A DNA stretch of 64,000 bases from an uncultured Cellvibrio sp. (GCA_946481095.1 CAMLML010000010.1:10217-74216), one strand, 5' to 3'. Shown: positions 26,512 to 35,168, numbered from the stretch's first letter. Numbers and translations are program-made. The notes: generated from the sequence alone by a model not told the origin.

Positions 26512-27162
26512 TTAGGCTGGACCTTGTTGGTTAATCATCCACACTGCTGCTTCAACACGAGAACGTAAATGAAGTTTTTTCAATAAATGTTTAACGTGAA
26601 CCTTCACTGTGCCGTCGGAAATATCCAATTCACGTGCAATTAATTTATTGCTGAGTCCTTTCGCAATCAATTTAAGAATTTCTAATTCGCGTTGAGTGAG
26701 GCTATCACTCGCTGCTTCTGTTTTGCCCGTAGGATTTCGAATTGCTGTTGCTAGAACTTGGGTAATGGCTTCGCTCAATACCATCTTTCCGGAAAGTGCA
26801 CGTTCAATTTGCACCAACATATCTTCCGGTTCCATATCTTTTAATAGATAGCCATCGGCTCCGGCAGAAATTGCATTTAGCACATCTTCATCAGCATCGG
26901 ACACGGTTAACATCACAATCCGTGATGTGACACCTTCATTGCGCAAACACCTAAGAGTTTCCAATCCATCCATTCCTTGCATGTTTAAATCCAGCAAAAT
27001 TAAATCTGGATCAAGTTCAACCGCGAGCTTGATGGCGTCAGTGCCATTGCTGGCCTCTGCCACCACATCCATTTCACCCGAAAGGGTAATAAGTTGGCGT
27101 AATCCTTTTCGTAGCAGTGGGTGATCGTCAACCAACATGATGGTGGCATTTTCATTACTCAC
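26512..27162 (-). CDS. narL: Nitrate/nitrite response regulator NarL
   Basis: The 216-aa response regulator has a CheY-like receiver (phosphoacceptor Asp58 in [17 protein letters not shown]) and a LuxR/NarL helix-turn-helix ([19 protein letters not shown], then [13 protein letters not shown]). Long stretches match E. coli NarL closely, such as [14 protein letters not shown] and RVEAAVW. It should bind TACYYMT heptamers, and four 7-2-7 heptamer pairs occur in this window. No NarX or NarQ sensor gene is next to it, which is unusual, since narX and narL normally adjoin. It starts the narL-moeA-TSUP unit and is divergent from narK2. Confidence 0.93.
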   Translation of the reverse strand: MSNENATIMLVDDHPLLRKGLRQLITLSGEMDVVAEASNGTDAIKLAVELDPDLILLDLNMQGMDGLETLRCLRNEGVTSRIVMLTVSDADEDVLNAISAGADGYLLKDMEPEDMLVQIERALSGKMVLSEAITQVLATAIRNPTGKTEAASDSLTQRELEILKLIAKGLSNKLIARELDISDGTVKVHVKHLLKKLHLRSRVEAAVWMINQQGPA

Positions 27163-27204
27163 GGGATTCTCCTGCGTACTATTTGATTTTCATGCAGTTT
27201 AACG

Positions 27205-27221
27205 ATTTGTGCGGCACAAAT
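27205..27221. promoter_or_regulatory. 17-bp perfect palindrome between narL and narK2
   Basis: ATTTGTGC and GCACAAAT flank a single G. The palindrome lies 43 bp upstream of narL and 184 bp upstream of narK2. It does not have the spacing of FNR, CRP or NarL sites, so the binding protein is unassigned. A lone NarL-like heptamer half (TACCTAC, about 27285) and a weak FNR-like TTGATTTTCATGCA (about 27184) are also present in the intergenic region. Confidence 0.45.
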
Positions 27222-27404
27222 TAACTGCTCTCGCAGCGCAAAGCCACTGAATGCCTCTTTGGTGGTATTGCTGAAAATTTTTTCTACCTACTCGGAGCAA
27301 ATTGTCTAACACCACTAATCAGTTTGCTTAACTCTCAAGTTGAATGGTCTTGCGTAGGGGCAAACGCCATAGTGCTTGTAAAGTAAAACTGGTGAGGATC
27401 ATAT

Positions 27405-29018
27405 ATGCCCGACCTTAAGCGCTGGGAACCGGAACAACAGGAGTTTTGGGACACTACAGGCAAAGCCATTGCAACTCGCAACCTATGGATATCGATTCCT
27501 GGGCTGCTTTGTGGTTTTGCGGTATGGATGCAATGGAGCATTATCACCGTACAGATGCTGAATTTGGGATTTCCCTATGCGGCAGGCGATCTATTCAGCC
27601 TGAGCGCTATCGCAGGGCTAACTGGTGCAACATTGCGAATTCCATCGAGCTTTTTTATTCGTCTTTGCGGGGGTCGCTACACAATTTTTTTGACGACCAG
27701 TTTGTTGATGCTACCTGCTATAGGTACGGGCATGGCATTGAAAGATCCCGCGACACCATTTTGGGTGTTTCAATTGATGGCGTTGTTGTCGGGAATTGGT
27801 GGCGGCAATTTCGCGGCGTCCATGTCCAACATCAGTTTCTTTTTTCCACGTAAACAGCAAGGTTTGGCATTGGGATTAAACGCCGGCTTAGGTAATTTCG
27901 GTGTGACCACTATGCAAATATTGGTTCCTTTGTTTATGACCTTTGGGGCCTTCGGCGTATTAGGTGGCGACCCCATGATTCTCAAATCTGCCAGTGGCAC
28001 CTTGATCGGATCTATCCCTGCCGGGGCGCCTACCTGGATTCAAAATGCGGGCTTTTTGTGGTTGCTGTTGTTAATCCCGCTTGCGTTTGCTATCTGGTTT
28101 GGCATGAACAATATCAACACTCCGGATGTAACACCCAATTTAAAAAGTGCGTGGTATTCGTTCGCCATCATACTCATGATGATGATCATAGGTTTTGCGA
28201 CTTCTGCACTTGGTTTGTGGTTGATTATGCCCGCCAGCGTCAACGGCTCGGGCTTTGGCATACCTAAAGAATTGGTATTGGTACTGGTGTTGTTTTTAAC
28301 TGTGATGTTATTAAAAGCTTTGCCTGGTACGATCAAATCCAGCCTGGAACGCCAATATCGTATCTTCAACAATCGACACACTTGGGTGATGAGTATTTTG
28401 TATGTGATGACCTTTGGTTCCTTTATTGGATTTTCAGCCGCATTTCCGTTATCAATTCAAGTTATTTTTGGTTTTAGTCACGTTTCACTCGATGGTGTGA
28501 TGACTCACAACACGGTCAATCCTAATGCGCCCAGTGCTCTGACTTATGCCTGGATAGCGCCTTTTATTGGCGCTTTGATACGTCCGGTTGGCGGATGGGT
28601 GGCAGATAAATTTGGTGGTGCACGCGTAACACAAGCCTGTGCCTTGGCAATGGTAATCTTGTCTATTGCTGCAGCTTATTACATGCAAAAAGCTTATCAA
28701 TCCGCACACCCTGAACAATATTTTTTACCATTTTTTTTAGTCTTTCTCGGACTCTTCGCTGCTAGTGGAATCGGTAATGGTTCAACCTTTCGATCAATAG
28801 CGAACATTTTTCCAAAAGAGCAGGCGGGCCCTGCACTCGGCTGGACATCCGCTGTCGCAGGTTATGGCGCGTTTTATATTCCACAAGTTTTTGGCGAACA
28901 AATTAAGGCCGCAACGCCTGAATTTGCGATGTTAGGTTTTGCCGTATTTTATTTAGTGTGTGTACTGTTGAATTGGTGGTTTTATCTGCGCAAGCAGGGT
29001 GAGTTTTATAATCCTTGA
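27405..29018 (+). CDS. narK2: NarK-type nitrate/nitrite antiporter (long, type II-like)
   Basis: The 537-aa MFS transporter has about 12-14 helices, long loops, and the NarK motifs RIPSSFFIRLCGGR, GLGNFGVTT and a C-terminal AVAGYGAFYIP. The extended length and GNFG motif suggest the type II group, which exchanges nitrate for nitrite. It complements the shorter NarK at 19745; paired NarK1/NarK2 are typical of denitrifiers and nitrate respirers. GAGGATC precedes the ATG. The gene is divergent from narL. Confidence 0.92.
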   Translation: MPDLKRWEPEQQEFWDTTGKAIATRNLWISIPGLLCGFAVWMQWSIITVQMLNLGFPYAAGDLFSLSAIAGLTGATLRIPSSFFIRLCGGRYTIFLTTSLLMLPAIGTGMALKDPATPFWVFQLMALLSGIGGGNFAASMSNISFFFPRKQQGLALGLNAGLGNFGVTTMQILVPLFMTFGAFGVLGGDPMILKSASGTLIGSIPAGAPTWIQNAGFLWLLLLIPLAFAIWFGMNNINTPDVTPNLKSAWYSFAIILMMMIIGFATSALGLWLIMPASVNGSGFGIPKELVLVLVLFLTVMLLKALPGTIKSSLERQYRIFNNRHTWVMSILYVMTFGSFIGFSAAFPLSIQVIFGFSHVSLDGVMTHNTVNPNAPSALTYAWIAPFIGALIRPVGGWVADKFGGARVTQACALAMVILSIAAAYYMQKAYQSAHPEQYFLPFFLVFLGLFAASGIGNGSTFRSIANIFPKEQAGPALGWTSAVAGYGAFYIPQVFGEQIKAATPEFAMLGFAVFYLVCVLLNWWFYLRKQGEFYNP

Positions 29019-29053
29019 TTGCATAAATCTCTAGTATGGCTTGGATTTTTTAA

Positions 29054-29161
29054 CGTCGCTTAATTAGAGGTCCGGCAAAACGTCCAGATTCAGCCGCTTT
29101 CAATTTGCCGAAATTGAAGGCATTTCGAGATTGGATTTTTGATGAGATTACTGGTCGTTAA
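29054..29161 (+). pseudogene. Remnant of a LysR-family regulator C-terminus
   Basis: After narK2 a short frame without start codon reads RRLIRGPAKRPDSAAFNLPK and continues LKAFRDWIFDEITGR to a stop. The tail KAFRDWIFDE resembles the last helix of GcvA/LysR-type regulators (AFRDWLLxE). Only about 35 codons remain, bounded upstream by an in-frame stop. It is best read as the decayed end of a deleted regulator gene. Confidence 0.45.
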
Positions 29162-29197
29162 ATAGAAAAACGAAAGCAGTTCATAAAGCCATTCAAG

Positions 29198-29953
29198 TTA
29201 TCGCAACATAATATCCGGTTTTTTGGTTGATGGACTTCCAGGTTTTGGTCGATTACTTTCAGCGCGATAAGTAAAAACCAATGAAGATTTTTTGGTGTTA
29301 GTGGCATTTTTTCCGGCAGCATGGAAAAGATTGCTATGGAACAACAATAGATCACCTTGATTTAATTCAATCGCAATTGCACGTTCGACCAGCTCTTTAT
29401 TTCTTGCAACATCGGTACGCAAAAATTGCTTTTCATCCAACTGAAATGATTCTATTTCCCATCGATGTGAAGTCGGTAAAACCCACAAGCAGCCGTTATC
29501 TGGGCGTTCGTCTGTGAGTGCGAGCCAAGCCGATATCAATTCAGGTTGTTCAAAATTCCAGTAACGACTATCCCTATGCCACCCGGTGCTACTGGAGTAG
29601 TTGGGGTATTTGGTCATGATGCAATTGTGATGAGATTGAGAAAGGCAAATCGCATCTCCAAGCAATTGCTGAAGTATTTCATGTAATTCTCGATGCGTTG
29701 CCCAAGATAAAAAGCGTGGATCACGTTCTGCTGCTGCCAGTAATCGTCGCGGCGTTAAACCTCCCTCGTCGGTACGTGAGAGAGGTGCTCCTGGATACCC
29801 CATGTCGGACTCATATTCAACAGGAAATTTCTTATTTTTTATTTGAGTCTCCACTAATAACATGAGTGACTGGCAAAATCCTGCGGGTGCAAAATCCCGT
29901 AGCACTAGAAATCCCCATTTTTTGAAATTTTGAATTTGTTCATTGCTTAACAT
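29198..29953 (-). CDS. Phytanoyl-CoA dioxygenase family Fe(II)/2-oxoglutarate oxygenase
   Basis: The 251-aa protein has the PhyH fold. The HxD part of the iron triad is in GWHRDSRYW, the distal His in LFHSNLFHAAGKN, and the 2-oxoglutarate Arg-type region in LVFTYRAES. NGCLWVLPTSHRWE is a typical PhyH strand. It would hydroxylate a small substrate that cannot be named. It lies 3 bp after the dehydrogenase gene on the same strand, in a run with the spermidine-synthase-like gene, so the three may share a pathway. Confidence 0.85.
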   Translation of the reverse strand: MLSNEQIQNFKKWGFLVLRDFAPAGFCQSLMLLVETQIKNKKFPVEYESDMGYPGAPLSRTDEGGLTPRRLLAAAERDPRFLSWATHRELHEILQQLLGDAICLSQSHHNCIMTKYPNYSSSTGWHRDSRYWNFEQPELISAWLALTDERPDNGCLWVLPTSHRWEIESFQLDEKQFLRTDVARNKELVERAIAIELNQGDLLLFHSNLFHAAGKNATNTKKSSLVFTYRAESNRPKPGSPSTKKPDIMLR

Positions 29954-29956
29954 AAT

Positions 29957-30961
29957 TTATAACCGGCTGATAACAGAAAAAGTGAAATCAGTGGTTGACC
30001 CGTTACCACCCAAATCGGGAGTGGTGTTGTCACCCGCCAAGATCGTCGCGCGTAATGCGTTAGTGATTTTGTCTGCGCTATCATGATGTTGGAGATATCG
30101 GAGCATTTGTATGGCGGCAAGAATCATCGCGCTAGGATTTGCAATATTTTTTCCTGCTATATCCGGTGCTGTACCATGAACAGCCTCAAAGATTGCATAA
30201 AATTTTCCGATGTTTGCACCGGGCGCTAAACCCAATCCACCAACTAACCCGGCACACAAGTCTGAAATAATATCGCCAAATAAATTCGTTGTGACTATGA
30301 CATCAAATTGCTCAGGTTGCATAACCAATTGCATACAAGCATTGTCGATAATCATTTCATTGGTTTCAATATCGGTATATCGACTGGCGATTTCACGGGC
30401 AACTTGCAAAAACAAACCGGATGTGGATTTTAAAATATTGGCTTTATGCACAATAGTAACTTTTTTGCGTTTTTCATGGCGAGCCAATTCATAAGCAAAT
30501 GTCACTATATCAGCGGATTTACTTCGCGTAATTACACTTTTTGCTTCAGCTGTTTCACCATCATCGGAAAGCGTATGTCCTACCCCAGAATAAAGACCTT
30601 GAGTATTTTCTCTGACTGTTATGATATCAATATTTTCATAACGCGATTTAATTCCGGGTATCGAAATAACGGGGCGAACGTTGGCGTATAAATTAAATAA
30701 TTGACGCAGATTCACATTTAACGATGTGTGGCCAGCACCAATAGGAGTTGCCAACGGCCCTTTTAATACGATTCTATTGCGAGAGATCGAATCTATTGTA
30801 GATGAGGGCAACAATGAACCATGATGTACTAGCGCTTGTTCGCCAACATCGACATAATCATAGTCAAATTTACATCCCGCAGCCTCTAAAATATTGATAG
30901 TTGAATCCACTATGCTTGGACCAATACCATCACCGCGAATAACCGTTATTGTTTTGTTCAC
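29957..30961 (-). CDS. NAD-type isocitrate/isopropylmalate dehydrogenase family protein
   Basis: A GTG at 30961 preceded by AGGAG gives a 334-aa protein starting with NKTITVIRGDGIGPSIV; the longer frame from 31123 would run into the upstream gene. Family motifs: RENTQGLYSG for substrate binding, KANILK, DNACMQLV, and FEAVHGTAPDIAGK near the cofactor site. Size and the NTQGLYSG segment fit the homoisocitrate/NAD-isocitrate dehydrogenase group better than LeuB. A role in a side pathway with the adjoining oxygenase is possible, because the TCA enzyme is usually encoded elsewhere. Confidence 0.88.
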   Translation of the reverse strand: MNKTITVIRGDGIGPSIVDSTINILEAAGCKFDYDYVDVGEQALVHHGSLLPSSTIDSISRNRIVLKGPLATPIGAGHTSLNVNLRQLFNLYANVRPVISIPGIKSRYENIDIITVRENTQGLYSGVGHTLSDDGETAEAKSVITRSKSADIVTFAYELARHEKRKKVTIVHKANILKSTSGLFLQVAREIASRYTDIETNEMIIDNACMQLVMQPEQFDVIVTTNLFGDIISDLCAGLVGGLGLAPGANIGKFYAIFEAVHGTAPDIAGKNIANPSAMILAAIQMLRYLQHHDSADKITNALRATILAGDNTTPDLGGNGSTTDFTFSVISRL

Positions 30962-30963
30962 AT

Positions 30964-31749
30964 CTATTCTCCTGTGTTCAGGCGATTGACTCTTGAATAT
31001 AAAGATTGAAAGGGTTGATTCATTAGGGTTTCGAGTTGTTTGATTCTTTCTGGTATCAAAGAACGATTGATGGTGAATGGTTTTCCAGCAAACACCACAT
31101 GGTTCAACTCTTTTCCGGAGCAAATTTTTACAGTTCCAAAATGGCCTAATAAATCTTTGAAAAAAGTGGATTCAATATCAGGTAACCGATGAAAATTAAT
31201 TACCAGCCATCCATCAGAAGAAAGTGCACGAGAACAATGACGTATGAATCTATGTTGGACTTGTAGCGAGTTCATACCATAAGCATCGTAGATATCGGAA
31301 AAAATAATATCAGTGCCCTTGTAAGGTAATTTAGCAATTATTTCTGCAGCATCTTCGATTGAATAACTAACCCGATCATCAATCGGTATATCAAAAAAGG
31401 TTTTTGCTGTTTCATAGACTTTTTGTCGAAGCTCAATCACATGAAAGTCTGCATCCGGCAAACAATGATGCAAGCTTCTTAATAAACTACCACCACCCAG
31501 TCCAATGAGTGTGATGTGCTTGGGCGATAAATAACTCAAGGCCAACATCATGATGCGGGTATATTCATGAAACAATTGATGCGGATGATCAAATGAATAC
31601 GCACTTTGTTCAAAAATGGAACCAAAGCTCAGGATTCGATGATCGGGATAATCAATCACCCAAATTTCACCAAAGGAATCCGCATCCATATGCACCAAAT
31701 TGCCTTGGTAAGTTGGATCATTTCTAAAAAAAATATCGAGCAGACTCAT
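30964..31749 (-). CDS. Spermidine synthase-like SAM-dependent protein
   Basis: The 261-aa protein has the polyamine synthase Rossmann fold. The nucleotide-binding loop is LIGLGGGSLLRSLHH, followed by the acidic ribose-binding end in HVIELRQKV. DIIFSDIYDAYGM takes the place of the catalytic Asp-Tyr region. It lacks membrane helices. Such stand-alone proteins are often annotated spermidine synthase without proof of polyamine activity. It sits 2 bp upstream of the dehydrogenase gene and 9 bp after the small protein at 31759. Confidence 0.8.
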   Translation of the reverse strand: MSLLDIFFRNDPTYQGNLVHMDADSFGEIWVIDYPDHRILSFGSIFEQSAYSFDHPHQLFHEYTRIMMLALSYLSPKHITLIGLGGGSLLRSLHHCLPDADFHVIELRQKVYETAKTFFDIPIDDRVSYSIEDAAEIIAKLPYKGTDIIFSDIYDAYGMNSLQVQHRFIRHCSRALSSDGWLVINFHRLPDIESTFFKDLLGHFGTVKICSGKELNHVVFAGKPFTINRSLIPERIKQLETLMNQPFQSLYSRVNRLNTGE

Positions 31750-31758
31750 ACAACACCA

Positions 31759-31989
31759 TTAAATATTAATTCCAGCCTGCTTAATTCCACTTGTACGAAG
31801 CAGCAGGACTAAATGATCCAAATCATGGCTGATAATTGCGTTATCGAATTCATCAGAGAGTAAAAAACTTTTCCCTTCATGATCCCTTAACCAAATTACC
31901 CATTCAGAAAGTACAGCGGGATTTCTCATGATGTCTACATGCGTTATTTGGTTACTCTCGATCGCTTGCGTTAATTCAGAAAGCCTCAT
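31759..31989 (-). CDS. Conserved small cytoplasmic protein, unknown function
   Basis: The ATG at 31989 gives a 76-aa acidic soluble protein with segments ITHVDIMRNPAVLSEWVIWL and GKSFLLSDEFD, ending near DLDHLVLLLRTSG. The pattern recalls small conserved proteins of pseudomonads without known function. It overlaps nothing if begun here; a frame extending to 32031 would overlap the SulP gene. No signal or membrane segment. Confidence 0.6.
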   Translation of the reverse strand: MRLSELTQAIESNQITHVDIMRNPAVLSEWVIWLRDHEGKSFLLSDEFDNAIISHDLDHLVLLLRTSGIKQAGINI

Positions 31990-32009
31990 AGAAAAATAGT
32001 ACCTTTTTT

Positions 32010-33716
32010 TTACAGTGCCTGATGTAGGCATGAACGGAATTGGAAGACATTGTCAATTGCTTGAATGTTGGCTTTTGCAAGCGCTTTCAAGGGTTGAAAT
32101 TGAATATCGGTGAGAATGAGTTGAGCGCTATTTTTTTTGCAGTGTTCGATGAGCTTGGTAAGCGCAGAAATTCCGCCTGCATCCAGCATGGTAACGTTAT
32201 CGAGATATAAAATAATGACTTTGTCACGTTCACAGTAACGAGTCAGCTCGCCAAATATTTTATCGGCAGCAGCGAAAAATAAGGGGCCGGTAATTTTGAA
32301 GATGCGGTAATTTTCCGGAACTGCTTTTTGCAAATACTGTTTGTTTTGCGTGATGTCAACTACACGAGTCATCTCGGCAATTTCTTTCATAAACAGAATT
32401 GCCGCCAACAAAATACCGGTAGTGATAGCAATGACCATATCGAATAATATTGTCAATAAAAGACAGGTCAGAAATATCCAGCGATCGCTGTTTTGTGAGG
32501 TCTTGAATAAATGAAGACTTTTATGAGCTTCACTCATATTCCAGGCCACTACCATCAACAATGCTGCCATCGCGGGCATGGGCAAATAACCTAGCAAAGG
32601 TGCCAATACCACCAATCCCAGCACAACTACCAATGCGTGAATCATGGCTGCAACTGGCGATTCTGCTCCCGCTTTGAAATTGGCTGCCGAACGCGCAATA
32701 GCTGCTGTCGCGGTTATGCCACCCAAAAACGGGGCGATGAGATTGCCTATACCTTGCCCCAATAGCTCGCTGTTGGCGCTATGACGCTTGCCACTCATGC
32801 CATCCAACACCACTGCACACAGTAAAGATTCAATGGCACCCAGCATGGCTATTGCAAATGCTGCGGGTAACAATTCGCGCACCAAACTCCAACTAATGAC
32901 CAGTGTGTTGCCATTAACATTTGGGTACAGCCAAGGCCATTCGAAACTCGGGAGAATCGGCGGTATCCCCTGTACGGTACTGCCGTCAGCTGAAAGGTAG
33001 TTGAAGCGTGAATAGATGGTGTCCACATCCAACCCCGCATTATTCAATACCAGTGCGACAAGGCTGCCGATAACGATTGCAGGTAAATGCGCAGGCACCG
33101 GTGTTTTGAGGCGCGGCCATAACAACATCACCGCTAATGTCAGAATCGCCACCAATACACTGGGCCAATGAGTATGACCAAAGGACTGTGAAAGAAGGCT
33201 GACCTTTTCAATGTAATGCTCAGGCATGCTGGCTATAGGCAAGCCAAAAAAATCTTTAATTTGCAAAGTGGCTATCACCACCCCAATACCGCCGGTAAAC
33301 CCCAGCGTTACTGGCTCGGGAATATATTCAATCAATCGCCCCAAGCGAAAAAGCGCCATTAACACCAGCATGGCACCCGCCATAAGGCTGGCAATTAACA
33401 GACCGCTAAGGCCGTACTTTTGGGTGATGGGATAGAGAATAACGACAAAGGCGGCTGTAGGGCCGGAGATACTAAAGCGGGAGCCTCCCGTCAGCGCGAT
33501 GATAAAACCAGCGATAGCAGCAGTGTAAAGACCGTATTGCGGAGGCACTCCACTGGCAATCGCCAGAGCCATCGCCAACGGAATCGCAATAATCCCTACC
33601 GTCAAACCTGCCGGCAGATCTTTTCGAAACCGGGTTCCGGTGTAAGGTTCAGCAAAACAACTTTCCCGCAGAGCATGCCCAAAACGCAAGGAAAACAGAT
33701 GGGCTCTGTGTGACAT
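32010..33716 (-). CDS. SulP family inorganic anion transporter with STAS domain
   Basis: The 568-aa protein begins with about 10-14 membrane helices (GLTVGIIAIPLAMALAIASG, SRFSISGPTAAFVVIL signature of SulP). It ends in a cytoplasmic STAS domain (about residues 440-560) with YLDNVTMLDAGGISAL. SulP proteins carry sulfate, bicarbonate or other anions, driven by H+ or Na+. The substrate is not decidable here; no carbonic anhydrase gene is adjacent. It is divergent from the ribbon-helix-helix gene, with an AT-rich intergenic containing dyads. Confidence 0.9.
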   Translation of the reverse strand: MSHRAHLFSLRFGHALRESCFAEPYTGTRFRKDLPAGLTVGIIAIPLAMALAIASGVPPQYGLYTAAIAGFIIALTGGSRFSISGPTAAFVVILYPITQKYGLSGLLIASLMAGAMLVLMALFRLGRLIEYIPEPVTLGFTGGIGVVIATLQIKDFFGLPIASMPEHYIEKVSLLSQSFGHTHWPSVLVAILTLAVMLLWPRLKTPVPAHLPAIVIGSLVALVLNNAGLDVDTIYSRFNYLSADGSTVQGIPPILPSFEWPWLYPNVNGNTLVISWSLVRELLPAAFAIAMLGAIESLLCAVVLDGMSGKRHSANSELLGQGIGNLIAPFLGGITATAAIARSAANFKAGAESPVAAMIHALVVVLGLVVLAPLLGYLPMPAMAALLMVVAWNMSEAHKSLHLFKTSQNSDRWIFLTCLLLTILFDMVIAITTGILLAAILFMKEIAEMTRVVDITQNKQYLQKAVPENYRIFKITGPLFFAAADKIFGELTRYCERDKVIILYLDNVTMLDAGGISALTKLIEHCKKNSAQLILTDIQFQPLKALAKANIQAIDNVFQFRSCLHQAL

Positions 33717-33751
33717 CGGCTACCCTCCTAGTTGTTTTTGACCGATCCAGT

Positions 33752-33765
33752 ATAATACGCATTAT
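33752..33765. promoter_or_regulatory. AT-rich dyad in the SulP/RHH divergent promoter region
   Basis: ATAAT-ACGC-ATTAT is an inverted repeat, followed by TATAAT-like elements (about 33784-33800). The look is that of a Fur/Zur-class operator, but the match is too partial to assign a regulator. Confidence 0.35.
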
Positions 33766-33838
33766 CATTTTATGCTAATAACATTATAATGAAGTTATAA
33801 TTTTTTAAGCCTATGGTGTATGCTACTGGAGGTTAATT

Positions 33839-34138
33839 ATGCGAATCACAGTGCTTCGAGCCGCCAAAAGGCGTCATAGGTACCGCGAACGAGCATTGTT
33901 TAGCAGGCAGCATTTAGCCTGCAATAAACCTGACAATGATGAGAACGATATGGAACAAAAAACTGCGCGCTTGACGGTACTGATTGATCCCACCAAAAAA
34001 GATGCCTTTGAACAGCTTTGTGCGTCTCAGGATGTCACCCCTTCCCAAGTGGTACGACAGCTGATCCGGGAATACCTTGAAAAACACGGTGCGACCTATG
34101 CCAATCAACCACAGAACACCAGTGGCACCCCTGAATGA
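33839..34138 (+). CDS. Ribbon-helix-helix DNA-binding protein with basic N-terminal extension
   Basis: A strong GGAGG six bases before the ATG at 33839 supports this start, giving 99 aa. Residues from Met38 onward form a CopG/MetJ-like ribbon-helix-helix (ARLTVLIDPTKKDAFEQLC, then TPSQVVRQLIREYLEKHG). The first 37 residues are very Arg-rich and unlike the family. Translation from the ATG at 33950 (62 aa) is the alternative, with the upstream part as leader: a GCAGGC/GCCTGC hairpin lies at 33903-33922. The stop overlaps the TRIC gene start, so the regulator may control that channel gene. Confidence 0.7.
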   Translation: MRITVLRAAKRRHRYRERALFSRQHLACNKPDNDENDMEQKTARLTVLIDPTKKDAFEQLCASQDVTPSQVVRQLIREYLEKHGATYANQPQNTSGTPE

Positions 34139-34761
34139 CAGGGATTAATTGGCTCTACATGAGCGATTGTTTTGGTGTATTGGTGTTTGCCGTCAGTGGA
34201 GCACTCGCTGCCGGGCGTCGCTCAATGGATATTTTTGGTGTGCTGGTCATCGCGTTCATTACAGCGCTGGGCGGTGGTACTTTGCGGGATCTGGTACTGG
34301 GCCTTCATCCGGTTAGCTGGATTGGCAATCCCGTATATTTATTGCTGGTGACGATTGCTGTGATTCTCACTTTGATGGGGCGTCGCATTACGCACCGTTT
34401 TGACCAGCGCCTCATGGTTGTTTCGGATGCGTTTGGTCTGGCGGTTTTTACCGTGATTGGTGTGCAGGTTGCGCTGCATCAGACGGCAGTCTCTGCACCG
34501 GTTGCCATTATGATGGGTGTGGTCACTGGCACCGCGGGTGGTGCGATACGTGACATCATTTGCAATGATATTCCACTTATTTTAAAGCGTGAAATTTATG
34601 CAACTGCCAGCGCACTGGGGGGCATTGTTTACTGCCTCCTCGACGCGCTGCAATTTGCAATCGTTGTTAACACACTCATTAGCATGTTCTGCGTTTTGGT
34701 CTTGCGCCTCTGGGCCGTAAAAGCGCAATGGGCACTGCCTTCTTTTGTACTTGAAAAATGA
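34135..34761 (+). CDS. TRIC-type trimeric intracellular cation channel family (YadS-like) membrane protein
   Basis: The 208-aa protein has seven hydrophobic segments in two repeated halves. Each half has the Gly-rich kinked-helix motif (ALGGGTLRDLVLG and GTAGGAIRDIICND), the signature of UPF0126/TRIC proteins. Bacterial members are monovalent cation channels or, in some cases, linked to glycine transport. The ATG overlaps the preceding stop as ATGA. Confidence 0.88.
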   Translation: MTGINWLYMSDCFGVLVFAVSGALAAGRRSMDIFGVLVIAFITALGGGTLRDLVLGLHPVSWIGNPVYLLLVTIAVILTLMGRRITHRFDQRLMVVSDAFGLAVFTVIGVQVALHQTAVSAPVAIMMGVVTGTAGGAIRDIICNDIPLILKREIYATASALGGIVYCLLDALQFAIVVNTLISMFCVLVLRLWAVKAQWALPSFVLEK

Positions 34762-34797
34762 AACATTTTATTTTTAGTTCTCGCCGGAGATTTATCC

Positions 34798-35142
34798 ATG
34801 ACTCAACTTCCACCCTGCCCGAAGTGCAACTCGACATACACTTATCAGGATCAAAATCTCCTGATTTGCCCCGAGTGCGCCCACGAGTGGTCACCCCAAG
34901 CGCAAACCAGCGGCGATACAGAAGCCACCAAACAGGTTCGTGATGCCAACGGCAATCCGCTTGTGGATGGTGACTTCGTTACTGTCATTAAAGATTTAAA
35001 AATTAAAGGTTCATCATCGGTGGTGAAAGTAGGAACCAAAATAAAAATATTGCGGTTAGTGGATGGCGACCACGATATTGATTGTCGTATCGAGGGTATT
35101 GGTCCGATGATGCTGAAGTCGGAATTTGTGAAAAAGGCTTAG
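34798..35142 (+). CDS. yjdM: YjdM/PhnA family zinc-ribbon protein
   Basis: The 114-aa protein has an N-terminal zinc ribbon ([10 protein letters not shown]...CPECAHEW) and a C-terminal KOW-like beta domain ([20 protein letters not shown]). It matches YjdM, formerly PhnA, whose link to phosphonate use is not established. GGAGA precedes the ATG at a good distance. It is followed by a strong terminator. Confidence 0.92.
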   Translation: MTQLPPCPKCNSTYTYQDQNLLICPECAHEWSPQAQTSGDTEATKQVRDANGNPLVDGDFVTVIKDLKIKGSSSVVKVGTKIKILRLVDGDHDIDCRIEGIGPMMLKSEFVKKA

Positions 35143-35168
35143 CGCAAAAAATGCTACGTGTGTGTCTT

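Noticed and set aside
30962..31123. Extended N-terminus of the isocitrate/isopropylmalate dehydrogenase frame
   Set aside because: It overlaps the spermidine-synthase-like gene; the GTG at 30961 has an AGGAG and gives the family's usual first strand.
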